Shown here in pieces: positions 8,595-17,447 of a stretch of DNA of 64,000 bases (its first letter is position 1; each line of letters begins with the position of its first letter). The DNA lies in the NCBI GenBank assembly GCA_963770275.1, contig CAVYPD010000005.1, forward strand, positions 1 to 64,000, in the 5' to 3' direction. The notes under the pieces were generated by a model. That model was not told where the DNA came from. It made no database searches and saw only the letters and a list, made by a program, of their open reading frames with translations. Made by a program: the position numbers and the translations under genes. The stretch is from Roseiarcus sp963770275. Its GTDB lineage: Bacteria; Pseudomonadota; Alphaproteobacteria; Rhizobiales; Beijerinckiaceae.

Positions 8595-8707
8595 CTTCGG
8601 CAGCGCGTCGTGACGATCGGTCGGTCGGCTTTTTCGCGGGTTCACTCAGGGGTTCGCGCCGACATGGCGATCGAAAGCCATGCCCGCGGAATTGGCGAAA
8701 CGGGCCC

Positions 8708-9103
8708 TCAGCCTCGATATTGCTCGTCGCTGACCTTTTCCATCCACTCCACCGCCTTGCCGTCGAGCGCCTCCTGGATGGCGATGTGGGTCATGGCGGT
8801 GGTGGGGGCGGCGCCATGCCAGTGTTTCTCGCCCGGCGCGAAGACGACGACGTCGCCTGGGCGGAGCTCTTCGATCGGACCGCCCTCGCGCTGCGCCCGT
8901 CCGCAGCCCATCGTGATGATGAGGACCTGACCGAGCGGGTGCGTATGCCAGGCCGTGCGCGCTCCAGGCTCGAACGTGACGGCGTTGCCGGCCCCGCGCG
9001 CGGGGGCAGCTACTGAGAACAAGGGATCGATGCGGACGATTCCGGTGAAATATTCCGCCGGTCCTTTGGTCGATGCGCTCGAACCCGCTCGCTTGATGTC
9101 CAT
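8708..9103 (-). CDS. Small cupin-domain protein
   Basis: About 131 residues. Start chosen at ATG 9101-9103 (MDIKRAGSSASTKGP) because GAGGAGCGG lies just upstream; a second in-frame ATG is 7 codons earlier. It is a single cupin barrel: the first metal motif is AWHTHPLGQVLIITMGCG (two His), and the second is PGDVVVFAPGEKHWHGAAP with a further His. The opening YFTGIVRIDPLF and the closing LDGKAVEWMEKVSDEQY are typical of cupins found with carboxymuconolactone-decarboxylase-like proteins. Likely cytoplasmic, metal-binding; reaction unknown. It lies next to the tetR-SDR cluster but is transcribed as its own unit. Confidence 0.85.
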   Translation of the reverse strand: MDIKRAGSSASTKGPAEYFTGIVRIDPLFSVAAPARGAGNAVTFEPGARTAWHTHPLGQVLIITMGCGRAQREGGPIEELRPGDVVVFAPGEKHWHGAAPTTAMTHIAIQEALDGKAVEWMEKVSDEQYRG

Positions 9104-9172
9104 CACCCGCTCCTCATGCAGCAAGACAGCCGTTGCGGCTAGGCCCTTGCTTTTGATCGCGCCGCGCGCCGT

Positions 9173-9820
9173 TCATGGCTGGACGCCACGATGTCGCTTT
9201 TCGCCGCCCTCCGACCTTAAGCCATCGATCAAAAGGTCGATAAGGCGCAGGGCGCTCGCCTCCCAGTCTGGCGCCGAATTGACGTACGCAAAGCCAATCA
9301 GCGCGCGTAGGAGGTCGGCGGAATCAGCGTCGGTACGGATGTCGCCGCTTGCCCGCGCGCGCTCGACGAGGAGACCCATCGCCTCAGTGATCCGCGCGCC
9401 CGAATCGGCATAGAGCGCCGAGCCGCCGCCGACCAGCGATTTGAGAGCCGGCGCGATGACTTTCTTGGCGGCGATGTAATCGATGAAGAGCCGCATCCAG
9501 GCGCGCAAGGCCTCCACCGGGGGCAGGGAGTCGGCTAGGCGGGGCGCGGCGTCGGCCAATTGCTGGACCTCGCGGCGATAAACCGCCTCGACGATCGCGT
9601 CGCGGGTCGGGAAGTGCCGGTAAAGCGTGCCGATCCCGACGCGCGCCCGCCGCGCGATCTCGTCGAGGCTCGCCTCCGGCCCCACTTCCGCGAATGCCGC
9701 CTTGGCCGCCTCAAGCAGACCGTCGCGGTTGCGCTGGGCGTCGGCGCGGGGCTTCCGCGCTGTGCCGAGCGCTTCCCTACCGCCGCCACGACGGGAGCGG
9801 CTCGTGACGTCGGCGCTCAA
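9173..9820 (-). CDS. TetR/AcrR-family repressor
   Basis: 215 residues. The N-terminal HTH is at about residues 30-75: RDGLLEAAKAAFAEVG, then ASLDEIARRARVGIGTLYRH, then FPTRDAIVEAVY. The C-terminal ligand-binding helices resemble the AcrR subgroup with a TetR_C-like end (DLLRALIGFAYVNS). It is divergent from the two SDR genes, and two near-perfect palindromes in the 144-bp gap lie immediately upstream of its own start, so it very probably represses itself and the SDR operon. Ligand unknown. Confidence 0.92.
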   Translation of the reverse strand: MSADVTSRSRRGGGREALGTARKPRADAQRNRDGLLEAAKAAFAEVGPEASLDEIARRARVGIGTLYRHFPTRDAIVEAVYRREVQQLADAAPRLADSLPPVEALRAWMRLFIDYIAAKKVIAPALKSLVGGGSALYADSGARITEAMGLLVERARASGDIRTDADSADLLRALIGFAYVNSAPDWEASALRLIDLLIDGLRSEGGEKRHRGVQP

Positions 9821-9842
9821 ATTTCGCGTGTCCTCTTGCCAA

Positions 9843-9884
9843 ACGGAGGGTCCCTCCGTATATCGAACGGAGGCATCCTCCGTT
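9843..9884. promoter_or_regulatory. Paired TetR operators in the tetR-SDR divergent promoter
   Basis: Two palindromes with the same arms: ACGGAGGGTCCCTCCGT (9843-9859) and AACGGAGGCATCCTCCGTT (9866-9884). The centres are 24 bp apart, slightly more than two helical turns. They lie 23 bp upstream of tetR and 81 bp upstream of the first SDR start. The shared half-site is CGGAGG/CCTCCG. This layout is typical of two TetR dimers covering a divergent promoter. Confidence 0.8.
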
Positions 9885-9964
9885 TATTCCTGCTTCGCGC
9901 CCTTGGCAATCCTCCGCCCGCCCCGAAGCGAGGACGAACTTCGCTTTTGAACCTGGAGACGATC

Positions 9965-10933
9965 ATGTCGAAATCCTTTGGAGCCGCATCCACCACCGAC
10001 GAGGTGCTGGACGGCGTGAAGTTGAACGGCAAGCGCGTGCTGATCACCGGCGTGTCGGCCGGCCTTGGCGTGGAGACGGCGCGCGTGCTGGCGGCGCACG
10101 GCTCCGAGGTCGTCGGCGCCGCGCGCGATTTGACAAAGGCCAAAGCGGCGACCGCGCCGGTGCGCGCCGACGCCGCGAACGGCGGCAGCCTCGAACTCGT
10201 TGAGCTCGATCTTGCTTCGCTTGCGAGCGTCCGGGCCTGCGCCGACGCGCTCGTCGCTAATGGCAAGCCGTTCGATCTCGTCATTTGCAATGCCGGCGTC
10301 ATGGCGACGCCATCAGGCAAGACCGCGGACGGATTCGAGACGCAATTCGGCACCAACCATCTCGGCCATTTCGTACTGGTCAATCGGATCGCATCGCTGA
10401 TGAAGCCGGGCTCGCGGCTCGTCAATCTGTCGTCAGCCGGCCATCAACTTTCGGACGTCGATCTCGACGATCCGAATTTCGAGCGCACGCCCTATAGCGC
10501 ATGGGCGTCTTACGGCCGTTCGAAAACCGCCAACATCCTGTTCGCGGTCGAGTTCGACCGCCGCCACAAGGATCGTGGAATCCGCGCCGCCGCGCTTCAT
10601 CCCGGCGCTATTCAGACCGAACTCAGCCGCTATCTGGACGACGTGGCGCGACGTGAGCTGACCGAAATCATGACGCAGGTCGGGCGACTACCGGGCGCGA
10701 AACCGATTACCTACAAATCGGTCCCGCAGGGAGCGGCGACCTCGGTTTGGGCGGCGGCGGTCGCGAGAGCTGACGCGGTCGGTGGATGCTATTGCGAGGA
10801 TTGTCACGTCGCGGAAGTCATCGACGCGCAAGGCTTCACTTTCGCCGGCGTGCGCCCCTATGCGCTCAATCCCGAGCGCGCCCAGGCTTTGTGGGCGAAG
10901 AGCGAGCAGATGGTCGGCGAGCGCTTCGCCTGA
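9965..10933 (+). CDS. Short-chain dehydrogenase/reductase, tandem copy 1
   Basis: 322 residues from ATG 9965. Classical SDR marks: cofactor loop TGVSAGLGVETARVLA, NAGVM strand, NHLGHFVLVN, catalytic Ser in LSSAGH and YGRSK. The length and the PYALNPERAQALWAKSE tail place it with retinol-dehydrogenase/WWOX-like extended forms common in actinobacteria and proteobacteria. It is followed 70 bp later by a closely similar paralog in the same direction and faces a TetR repressor, so it is probably induced by an unknown small molecule. NADP(H)-dependent oxidoreduction is inferred; substrate unknown. Confidence 0.92.
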   Translation: MSKSFGAASTTDEVLDGVKLNGKRVLITGVSAGLGVETARVLAAHGSEVVGAARDLTKAKAATAPVRADAANGGSLELVELDLASLASVRACADALVANGKPFDLVICNAGVMATPSGKTADGFETQFGTNHLGHFVLVNRIASLMKPGSRLVNLSSAGHQLSDVDLDDPNFERTPYSAWASYGRSKTANILFAVEFDRRHKDRGIRAAALHPGAIQTELSRYLDDVARRELTEIMTQVGRLPGAKPITYKSVPQGAATSVWAAAVARADAVGGCYCEDCHVAEVIDAQGFTFAGVRPYALNPERAQALWAKSEQMVGERFA

Positions 10934-11003
10934 GCCACACTGCGAGCTTCGTCTCTCATTTCAACAGCAGGTCGCTGCACGACCCCACATCCAGGAGATC
11001 CGT

Positions 11004-11987
11004 ATGCCTCCACTCGATCAAACCATCGCAGCAAAGAACTTTGGCGCGACATCCACCACTGACGACGTGCTCGAGGGTGTGAACCTGAAGGGCAAGCGCG
11101 TGCTTGTGACAGGGGTGTCAGCCGGCCTTGGCGTGGAAACGGCGCGGGCGCTCGCTGCGCATGGCGCAGACGTCGTGGGCGCGGCGCGCGATCTGAGCAA
11201 GGCCAAAGCGGCGACCGCGGGCGTGCGCGCAGGCGCCAACGGCGGCGGCTTTGAGCTGGTCGAGCTTGATCTTGCGTCGCTCGACAGCGTTCGCGTTTGC
11301 GCCAACGCGCTCGTCGACAACGGCAAGCCATTCGACCTTGTCATCGCCAACGCCGGCGTCATGGCCTGCCCCTATGGCAAGACCGCGGATGGGTTCGAGA
11401 CCCAGTTCGGCACCAACCATCTCGGCCATTTCGTGCTGGTCAACCGCATTGCTTCGCTGATGAAGCCGGGTTCGCGGCTAGTCAATCTGTCGTCGGCCGG
11501 CCATCGCTATTCCGACGTCGATCTTAACGACCCGGATTTCGAGCGCACGCCCTACGATCCATGGGCGGCTTACGGCCGGTCGAAGACCGCCAACATCCTG
11601 TTCGCCGTCGAGTTCGATCGACGCCATAAGGCGAACGGAGTGCGCGCGACCGCCGTCCATCCCGGCGGCATCCAGACCGAGCTTTCCCGTCATATCGGCG
11701 ACGAGGGGATGAAGCAGCTCATCGAACGCGTCAGTGCGGCGACACGCGCTGCGGGCGAGCCGGACTTCAAGTTCAAGAGCATTCCGCAGGGCGCGGCGAC
11801 GTCGGTCTGGGCGGGCGCGGTTGCGGCGGCCGATGAGGTCGGCGGCCGTTATTGTGAGGATTGCCACGTCGCGGAGATCGAGCCCGACGCCGCCAAGCGC
11901 GCCGGCGTCAAGCCCTACGCGCTCAATCCCGAGACAGCCAAGGCGCTATGGGCCAAGAGCGAGGAAATGGTGAACGAGCGGTTCTGA
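11004..11987 (+). CDS. Short-chain dehydrogenase/reductase, tandem copy 2
   Basis: 327 residues from ATG 11004 with AGGAGA at 10993. It is highly similar to the upstream SDR along its whole length (shared FGA-STTD-VL, TGVSAGLGVETAR, CEDCHVAE, PYALNPE), so the pair is a recent tandem duplication. The catalytic YGRSK and NAGVM are intact. Differences concentrate around residues 235-260 (ELSRHIGDEGMKQLIERV), the substrate lid region. Both copies keep all catalytic residues, so neither looks decayed. Likely same operon and TetR control as copy 1. Confidence 0.92.
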   Translation: MPPLDQTIAAKNFGATSTTDDVLEGVNLKGKRVLVTGVSAGLGVETARALAAHGADVVGAARDLSKAKAATAGVRAGANGGGFELVELDLASLDSVRVCANALVDNGKPFDLVIANAGVMACPYGKTADGFETQFGTNHLGHFVLVNRIASLMKPGSRLVNLSSAGHRYSDVDLNDPDFERTPYDPWAAYGRSKTANILFAVEFDRRHKANGVRATAVHPGGIQTELSRHIGDEGMKQLIERVSAATRAAGEPDFKFKSIPQGAATSVWAGAVAAADEVGGRYCEDCHVAEIEPDAAKRAGVKPYALNPETAKALWAKSEEMVNERF

Positions 11988-12010
11988 GGGGCGGCGCGCT
12001 CGGATTAAGT

Positions 12011-12093
12011 CGTCATCGCGAGGAGCGAGGGCGATCCAGAGATCGTAGGGTGCCCGGCGTTCCCCTGGATTGCTTCGCTTCCCTCGCAATGAC
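12011..12093. repeat. REP-like palindromic repeat (CGTCAT...ATGACG type)
   Basis: The left arm CGTCATCGCGAGGAGCGAG...GATCCAG and the right arm CTGGATTGCTTCGCTTCCCTCGCAATGACG (12064-12093) are imperfect reverse complements around a 25-base centre. This is a dispersed intergenic palindrome type familiar from Rhizobiales. It lies between the convergent SDR gene and the Cys-rich gene, where it may also act as a bidirectional stop. Confidence 0.75.
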
Positions 12094-12119
12094 GGTTCGG
12101 CGGCGCGAAAGCGCCGTCC

Positions 12120-12365
12120 TTACGTGCCCATCTTCGCTTTCATCGCCTGCAGCGCCTTACCGCAGCCGACGCTGATTTCCATTTTGTGTTCCTTGAGGCA
12201 GGCGATGATGCGCCCGCCGCCCATCTGGACGCCGGGGCAAAGCCGCGCAACGTCCGGCTTGCAATATTTCATCGCCTCGGCCTGCTGGGCCAGCGCGCCG
12301 GATTCTGCAGACACGAAAGCCGCGAGCGACAACGCCGAGGCAATTGCAATATGACGAATGCGCAT
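12120..12365 (-). CDS. Small secreted Cys-rich protein (GLG1-like repeat)
   Basis: 81 residues. Signal peptide about residues 1-26 (ALSLAAFVSAESGALAQ). The mature part has four Cys in the pattern C-x5-RLCPGV-x6-R-x3-CLKEH-x7-C, which resembles the Cys-rich repeat of the Golgi GLG1 family, a form widespread as small periplasmic proteins in Rhizobiales. GGAGGGG just upstream of ATG 12363-12365 fits as ribosome site. Two disulfides in the periplasm are inferred; function unknown. Confidence 0.8.
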   Translation of the reverse strand: MRIRHIAIASALSLAAFVSAESGALAQQAEAMKYCKPDVARLCPGVQMGGGRIIACLKEHKMEISVGCGKALQAMKAKMGT

Positions 12366-12536
12366 GTTTCCCCTCCCTTTGCCGCCGGAAGCAGCTTTCG
12401 CTCGATCCGATAGGGCGAGCGCCGCCGATGGTCAAATAAAAAACAATCGGTTCCCGCTCAGCCGAGCCGCGATCGTCTAGGGAACTTTCCTAAAAGCTCT
12501 TCCGTTCTTTCGGAGCGAACCGGCTAGGAGAGCGCT

Positions 12537-13697
12537 TTGCTTGAGCCATTTAAAATCGCGATTCCGGATGACGTTCTCAAGGATCTCAGCCGTCGCCTAG
12601 GCGCTGTGCGGCTCGGAAGCGTTGAGAAAGCGGGATGGGAAGAGGGAACTGACCCCGCCTATCTGGGCGAACTTATCGACTATTGGCGCATTGGCTACGA
12701 CTGGCGCAGGCACGAAGCCAAGCTTAATGACTTCCGACATTTGCGGGGAACCGTCGATGGCGCCTCCTTGCACCTGATTCACGAAAAAGGTCGCGGCCCC
12801 GCGCCCCTGCCGCTTATTCTGACGCACGGCTATCCCGATTCCTTCTTTCGCTTTTACAAGTTGATACCTCTGCTCACCGACCTCGCCGCGCATGGCGGGG
12901 ACCCGGCGGACGCGTTCGATGTCGTCGCGCCGAGCTTGCCAGGATACGCCTTTTCTGAGGCGAGAGCGGACAAGGGGGGACTGTTCGGCTTTGGCGACCT
13001 GTGGCGCAGGCTGATGGTCGACGAACTCGGCTATGAAAAGTTCGGCGCGCATGGAGGCGATTGGGGCAGCACCGTCACCGAGCACCTGGCGCGGAGTTAT
13101 GCAGGGTCGGTGGTCGGCATCCACCTCACCGACGTGCCGTTCTGGCACGTCTTCCAGAAGCCCGACCAACTCTCGACGGCCGAACGGAAATATCTGGACG
13201 AGATCGAGCGGTTCCGAAAGGACGGCGGCGCATACGCGATGATCCAGGGCACGCGGCCGCGCACGGCAGCGCCTGCGCTCAACGATTCGCCTGCGGGTCT
13301 AGCCGCCTGGATTGTCGAAAAGTTCTATGAATGGAGCGATTGCGCCGGCGACATCGAGACGCGCTTCACAAAAGACGAATTGCTGACAAACATCATGCTT
13401 TACTGGACGACACAAACCATCGAGTCATCGTTCCAGCCGTATCGTGACGTCATGAAGGCAGGCGCGCTGCGCTGGACGATGGAAGCCGCGAAGGGTTGGG
13501 TCGGCTCGTCAAAAACTCCGGTGGGTTTCGCCTTATTCCCAAAGGATATCTCCACCCCTCCGCGCGAATGGGCTGAACGCTTTTACAACGTGCAGAGCTG
13601 GACCGAGATGCCGCGCGGGGGTCACTTCGCCGCACTGGAGGAACCGGCGCTGTTGGCCGAAGATATACGAGCGTTCTTCCGACCGCTTCGACGATAG
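12537..13697 (+). CDS. Epoxide hydrolase (alpha/beta-hydrolase fold, EHN type)
   Basis: 386 residues starting at TTG 12537, supported by AGGAG at 12526-12530. An EHN N-terminal lid domain (IPDDVLKDLSRRLGAVRL) is followed by the hydrolase core: oxyanion HGYPDSFFRFYKLIP, nucleophile Asp in AHGGDWGSTVTEHLA, and C-terminal catalytic His in PRGGHFAALEEPALLAEDI. The lid contains the expected Tyr-rich region. Full length for the family that adds water to epoxides in the cytoplasm. Physiological substrate unknown. The gene stands alone between a secreted protein gene and a MATE exporter. Confidence 0.9.
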   Translation: MLEPFKIAIPDDVLKDLSRRLGAVRLGSVEKAGWEEGTDPAYLGELIDYWRIGYDWRRHEAKLNDFRHLRGTVDGASLHLIHEKGRGPAPLPLILTHGYPDSFFRFYKLIPLLTDLAAHGGDPADAFDVVAPSLPGYAFSEARADKGGLFGFGDLWRRLMVDELGYEKFGAHGGDWGSTVTEHLARSYAGSVVGIHLTDVPFWHVFQKPDQLSTAERKYLDEIERFRKDGGAYAMIQGTRPRTAAPALNDSPAGLAAWIVEKFYEWSDCAGDIETRFTKDELLTNIMLYWTTQTIESSFQPYRDVMKAGALRWTMEAAKGWVGSSKTPVGFALFPKDISTPPREWAERFYNVQSWTEMPRGGHFAALEEPALLAEDIRAFFRPLRR

Positions 13698-13774
13698 GAT
13701 GCCAGTCTCGCCCCTAGCTTCCTCGGGCCGCCAGGCTTTAAGACCGCGCCGCGCTGGCGAAATAGGAAGCTGCC

Positions 13775-15148
13775 TTGAACGCCCCCCAAGCCGCCCATGA
13801 CAAGCGGCCCGTGTTCACCCACGGGTCGTTGATGCGCCACGTCGCCGTGATGACCGCGACCGGCGCCATCGGCTTGATGGCGGTGTTCGTCGTCGATCTG
13901 CTGTCGCTGTTCTGGGTGTCGAAGCTCGGCGATCAGGCGTTCAAAGCGGCCGTCGGTTATGTCGGCCTGATGACGTTCTTCGTCATGTCGATCAACATCG
14001 GGCTGACCATCGCGGCCTCGGCGACGGTCTCGCGCGCGCTCGGCGCTGGCGACCGGCCGCGCGCAAGGCGCCTCGCTGCGTCCTCGCTCATCATCACCGC
14101 CGTCTTCTCCGCAGTGATGGCTGCGGCAATGTTCCTGTTGCGCGATTGGATCCTGACTACGGTTTTGCACGGCCACGGCGAATCGGCCGAGGTCGCCTCG
14201 AAATTCATCGCCATCAGCATTCCAGCCAATGTGCCGCTCGCAGTCGGCATGACGTTTGCGGGGATCTTACGCGCCGTCGGCGATGCGCGCCGGGCGATGT
14301 ATGTGACGCTGTCGGCCGGGATCGCCACGGCTTTTCTCGATCCGCTGCTCATTTTCGGACTTGGGCTCGGAGTCTATGGCGCCGCCTGGGCGACGGTGCT
14401 GTCGCGCCTGATCCTGCTTGGCGTTGGCTGGCTTGGCGCCGTCGGCGTGCACGATCTCGTCGCGACGCCGAAGCTCAACGCCGCGCGCGGCGACTTCGGT
14501 CCGATCATGGCGATCGGATTTCCGGCGATCATGGCCAATATGGCGGCGCCGGTCAGCTCGGCCTATACGCTCAGGATCTTCTCCGATTTCGGCGAGCCGG
14601 CGATCGCCGCATCGGCCGTCATCGATCGGGTGACACCGGTGGCGTTCGGGGTCGTTTTCGCCCTCACCGCGTCGGTCGGGCCGATCATCGGCCAGAACTA
14701 TGGCGCGAAACTCATGGACAGGGTGCAGCGGACGCTGACCGATTCCTTCATTCTCTCGATCGGCTACGTTCTCTTCGCCTGGGCGGTTCTGGCGCTGGCC
14801 GAGCCGGCGCTTATCGCCGCATTCGAGGCCAAGGGCGAGAGCGCGCAATATATCGCTTTCTACTGTCGGTACGGCGTGGTCGCCTGGGTCTTCCTGGCGT
14901 GCCTGTTCGTGGCCAATGTGTCGTTCAACAATCTCGGCTTTCCGGTGCTGTCGATGGCGTTCAACTGGGCGCGCGCCACGCTGGGGACGATTCCGTTCGT
15001 CACCGTTGGGGCGCGTTACGGCGGCGTGCAGGGCGGCATGATGGGCTTCGCGCTTGGAGCGGCAGTGTTCGGATTGATCGCCGTGGCGACCGCTTATGCG
15101 GTGACGTGGCGGCTCGCGAAGGCGATGGACGGCGCGCGTTCGGGCTGA
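13775..15148 (+). CDS. MATE-family efflux transporter
   Basis: 457 residues from TTG 13775 with AGGAAG upstream. It has twelve hydrophobic segments in two homologous halves. The opening GSLMRHVAVMTATGAIGLMAVF is MATE-typical, with paired loop motifs ALGAGDRPRARRLA and IIGQNYGAKLMDRV in the two halves. The inner-membrane protein exports cationic or amphipathic compounds using an H+ or Na+ gradient. No local regulator. The 77-bp gap from the epoxide hydrolase gene allows co-transcription. Confidence 0.92.
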   Translation: MNAPQAAHDKRPVFTHGSLMRHVAVMTATGAIGLMAVFVVDLLSLFWVSKLGDQAFKAAVGYVGLMTFFVMSINIGLTIAASATVSRALGAGDRPRARRLAASSLIITAVFSAVMAAAMFLLRDWILTTVLHGHGESAEVASKFIAISIPANVPLAVGMTFAGILRAVGDARRAMYVTLSAGIATAFLDPLLIFGLGLGVYGAAWATVLSRLILLGVGWLGAVGVHDLVATPKLNAARGDFGPIMAIGFPAIMANMAAPVSSAYTLRIFSDFGEPAIAASAVIDRVTPVAFGVVFALTASVGPIIGQNYGAKLMDRVQRTLTDSFILSIGYVLFAWAVLALAEPALIAAFEAKGESAQYIAFYCRYGVVAWVFLACLFVANVSFNNLGFPVLSMAFNWARATLGTIPFVTVGARYGGVQGGMMGFALGAAVFGLIAVATAYAVTWRLAKAMDGARSG

Positions 15149-15191
15149 GTTACGGCCGGCGGCGAAAACGCCCTGAGGAAGGCGCGCGCCG

Positions 15192-15356
15192 TTACGGAAA
15201 GGCGCTCGCGATATGGGTGAAGCTTGAGCTCAGCTGGGTTCCGGCCGTGCCGACACCGGTCACGATCACGATCGCGATGAGCGAAGCTATGAGCGCATAC
15301 TCGATCGCCGTCACCCCCTGGCGGCAGAGCATGAACCGGCGCAACAGCTTGGTCAT
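15192..15356 (-). CDS. Flp/Fap-type type IVb pilin subunit (orphan)
   Basis: 54 residues (ATG 15354-15356, stop TAA 15192-15194). The protein reads MTKLLRRFMLCRQG, then VTAIEYALIASLIAIVIV, then TGVGTAGTQLSSSFTHIAS. GVTAIEYALIA is the hallmark of Flp pilins: prepilin peptidase (TadV/CpaA type) cuts after the Gly and the Glu at +5 of the mature form is kept. AAGGA precedes the start. No tad/cpa assembly genes are near, so it depends on machinery elsewhere or is a spare subunit. Confidence 0.9.
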   Translation of the reverse strand: MTKLLRRFMLCRQGVTAIEYALIASLIAIVIVTGVGTAGTQLSSSFTHIASAFP

Positions 15357-15580
15357 GACGGGTATCCTTGAAATTCACCCGCATCAGGCCTGAAAGTTCC
15401 TAACACAGGATGAGACCGAGCGAAGACTTTTGGCTTCGCGGCAAGCGCCTGCCGTAACGGTTAAGGCGGTCCGAAGGCCGGGCGCGTTTCTGTATCTTTC
15501 CCGTCGCCCTTTGCATTGTCGGAGCGGCGCGACTATCTAGCCGGTTCGCCGGCTCGCCGGCCGAGGGGGTAAGCGCCTTT

Positions 15581-16951
15581 ATGGCTCGGGACGTCGTCGA
15601 TAGTGAAGTCGTCGAATCGCGCGACGCGCTCGTCGCCTGGTTCGAGGCGGGGTGCAAACCGGACGGACCCTTCAGGGTCGGCACGGAACACGAGAAGATC
15701 CCTTTCTACCGCGCCGATCATTCTCCTGTTCCCTATGGCGGTGAGCGAGGGATCCGGGCGCTTCTGGAAGGCATGCGCGCCCATCTTGGCTGGGAGCGCA
15801 TTGAGGACGGCGAAAACCTGATCGGCCTCTACGACGCCAAGGGCGAGGGCGCCATCTCGCTTGAGCCCGGAGGCCAATTTGAGCTCTCCGGCGCGCCGCT
15901 CTACGACGCGCACGCAACCGCCGCCGAGCTCGATCGTCATCTCGCCGCTTGCCGCAAAGTGGCCGAACCGCTTGGCATCGGCTTTCTCACGCTCGGCATG
16001 AGCCCCAAATGGTCGCTCGCCGAGACGCCGGTCATGCCAAAAAGTCGCTACGCGATCATGGCCCGCTATATGCCGAAGGTCGGAACCCGCGGCCTCGACA
16101 TGATGTTTCGCACTTCGACCGTGCAGGCCAATCTCGACTTCGCAAGCGAGCGGGACATGGTCGCAAAAATGCGCGTGGGCCTGGCGCTGCAGCCCGCGAT
16201 GACCGCCTTGTTCGCCAATTCGCCGTTCACCGACGGCAAGCTCAACGGACTTGTGACGGCTCGCTCGGAGATCTGGCGTCACACCGATCCGGCGCGCACC
16301 GGCATGCTCGCCTTCGCCTTCGAGCCCGGCATGGGATTCGAGCGCTACGTCGACTACGCGCTCGACGTGCCGCTCTATTTCGTGAAGCGCGGCGACCACT
16401 ATCAGGACGTGGCGGGAGCGAGTTTTCGCGATTTGCTCGCCGGCCGGCTCAAGCAAGCGCCGGGCGAGCGCGCCACGCTCGCCGATTGGGCGAACCACCT
16501 GTCGTCGATCTTCCCCGAGGTGCGGCTCAAGCGCTTCCTCGAAATGCGCGGCGCCGACGTCGGCCCGCCGGAGCGCATCGTCGCGCTCGCGGCGCTGATG
16601 GCCGGCCTCTATTACGATCCGAGCGCGCTTCAGGCGGCCGAGGCGCTGATCGAAGGCTGGACCGCCGACGACCGGCAGAAGCTGCGCGACGATGCGCCGC
16701 TGCTTGGGCTCGCCGCCGAGATCCGCGGCCGGGACCTGCGTTCGGTCGCGATGGACATGCTGGCGATCGCCCACGGCGGCCTCAAGCGGCGCGCCCGCCT
16801 CAACGCGAAGGGCGAGGACGAGACCATCCACCTTCGTCCCCTCGAGGCGATCGCCGAGAGCGGCCGCGAGCCGGCGCGGCATTGGATTGAGCGTTACGAA
16901 GGGCCTTGGGGCCGCTCGGTCGAGCCGGCGTTTGACGAGGCGGCGTTTTAG
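15581..16951 (+). CDS. gshA: Glutamate--cysteine ligase (proteobacterial/plant type)
   Basis: 456 residues, intact. Catalyses ATP-dependent gamma-glutamylcysteine formation, the first step of glutathione synthesis. Family marks: FRVGTEHEKIPFY with the active-site Glu residues, GAISLEPGGQFELSGAP, TLGMSPKWSL, MPKVGTRGLDMMFRTSTVQ, and GLKRRARLNAKGEDET near the C-terminus. It belongs to the alphaproteobacterial/plant group (about 455 residues), not the E. coli type. It lies close to rsmE on the opposite strand, a common association in alphaproteobacteria. Confidence 0.96.
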   Translation: MARDVVDSEVVESRDALVAWFEAGCKPDGPFRVGTEHEKIPFYRADHSPVPYGGERGIRALLEGMRAHLGWERIEDGENLIGLYDAKGEGAISLEPGGQFELSGAPLYDAHATAAELDRHLAACRKVAEPLGIGFLTLGMSPKWSLAETPVMPKSRYAIMARYMPKVGTRGLDMMFRTSTVQANLDFASERDMVAKMRVGLALQPAMTALFANSPFTDGKLNGLVTARSEIWRHTDPARTGMLAFAFEPGMGFERYVDYALDVPLYFVKRGDHYQDVAGASFRDLLAGRLKQAPGERATLADWANHLSSIFPEVRLKRFLEMRGADVGPPERIVALAALMAGLYYDPSALQAAEALIEGWTADDRQKLRDDAPLLGLAAEIRGRDLRSVAMDMLAIAHGGLKRRARLNAKGEDETIHLRPLEAIAESGREPARHWIERYEGPWGRSVEPAFDEAAF

Positions 16952-16978
16952 TTCAGCGCTCGGCGCTGGCGCTCGGCC

Positions 16979-17338
16979 TCAGCGCGCGATGTCGCCTGAG
17001 CTCGTGGGCGCCAAGAAGCGGTCGCCGCTCAAGGGCGCGCCGACAATCGTGAGGCCGGAAGCCTGGTTGCCGGCGATTGCCGGCTCACCGATCGGCGCGA
17101 ACGGGTCGTGCCTGCCGCCAATCCGCTCGTCGGACCCGAAACGCGCGCCTGCAGTGATATAGCCGCTGATCCGCGCGCATCCGGCTCGGACAGGCGCCGC
17201 CGTATCCTCGTTTGATCCCCCGCAATACGACCCACGCAGCGGGGGCTGAGGGTCCGGCACGATGGCGCTGCCGGCGACTGCCATATTCGGCAGACTTCCC
17301 ACAATGACCGCCAACAAGGCATGCGCTGAGCGCTCCAA
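16979..17338 (-). CDS. Putative secreted protein of unknown function
   Basis: About 119 residues read from TTG 17338: HALLAVIVGSLPNMAVAG is the hydrophobic core and end of a signal peptide. The basic N-region is seen in another frame just upstream (MAASRRVARIV from about 17369), so an indel near 17330 probably splits the signal sequence. The mature part includes SYCGG...CARISGYITAGARFG, a pattern reminiscent of the first beta-strand of small outer-membrane or porin-like proteins, then a Gly/Pro-rich tail. No firm family. Convergent with gshA. Confidence 0.5.
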   Translation of the reverse strand: MERSAHALLAVIVGSLPNMAVAGSAIVPDPQPPLRGSYCGGSNEDTAAPVRAGCARISGYITAGARFGSDERIGGRHDPFAPIGEPAIAGNQASGLTIVGAPLSGDRFLAPTSSGDIAR

Positions 17339-17447
17339 CTATCCGAGCGACCCTGCGCGACGCGGCCATGGAATTGTGAATCATTGTCGTCGGGATGAAG
17401 CCACATCATGGCGGCAAAATGGCAAACGCGCCCGGTGATGATGTAAA

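Noticed and set aside
15533..16882. 449-residue minus-strand ORF opposite gshA
   Set aside because: Antisense shadow of the conserved gshA frame, created by GC-rich third positions.
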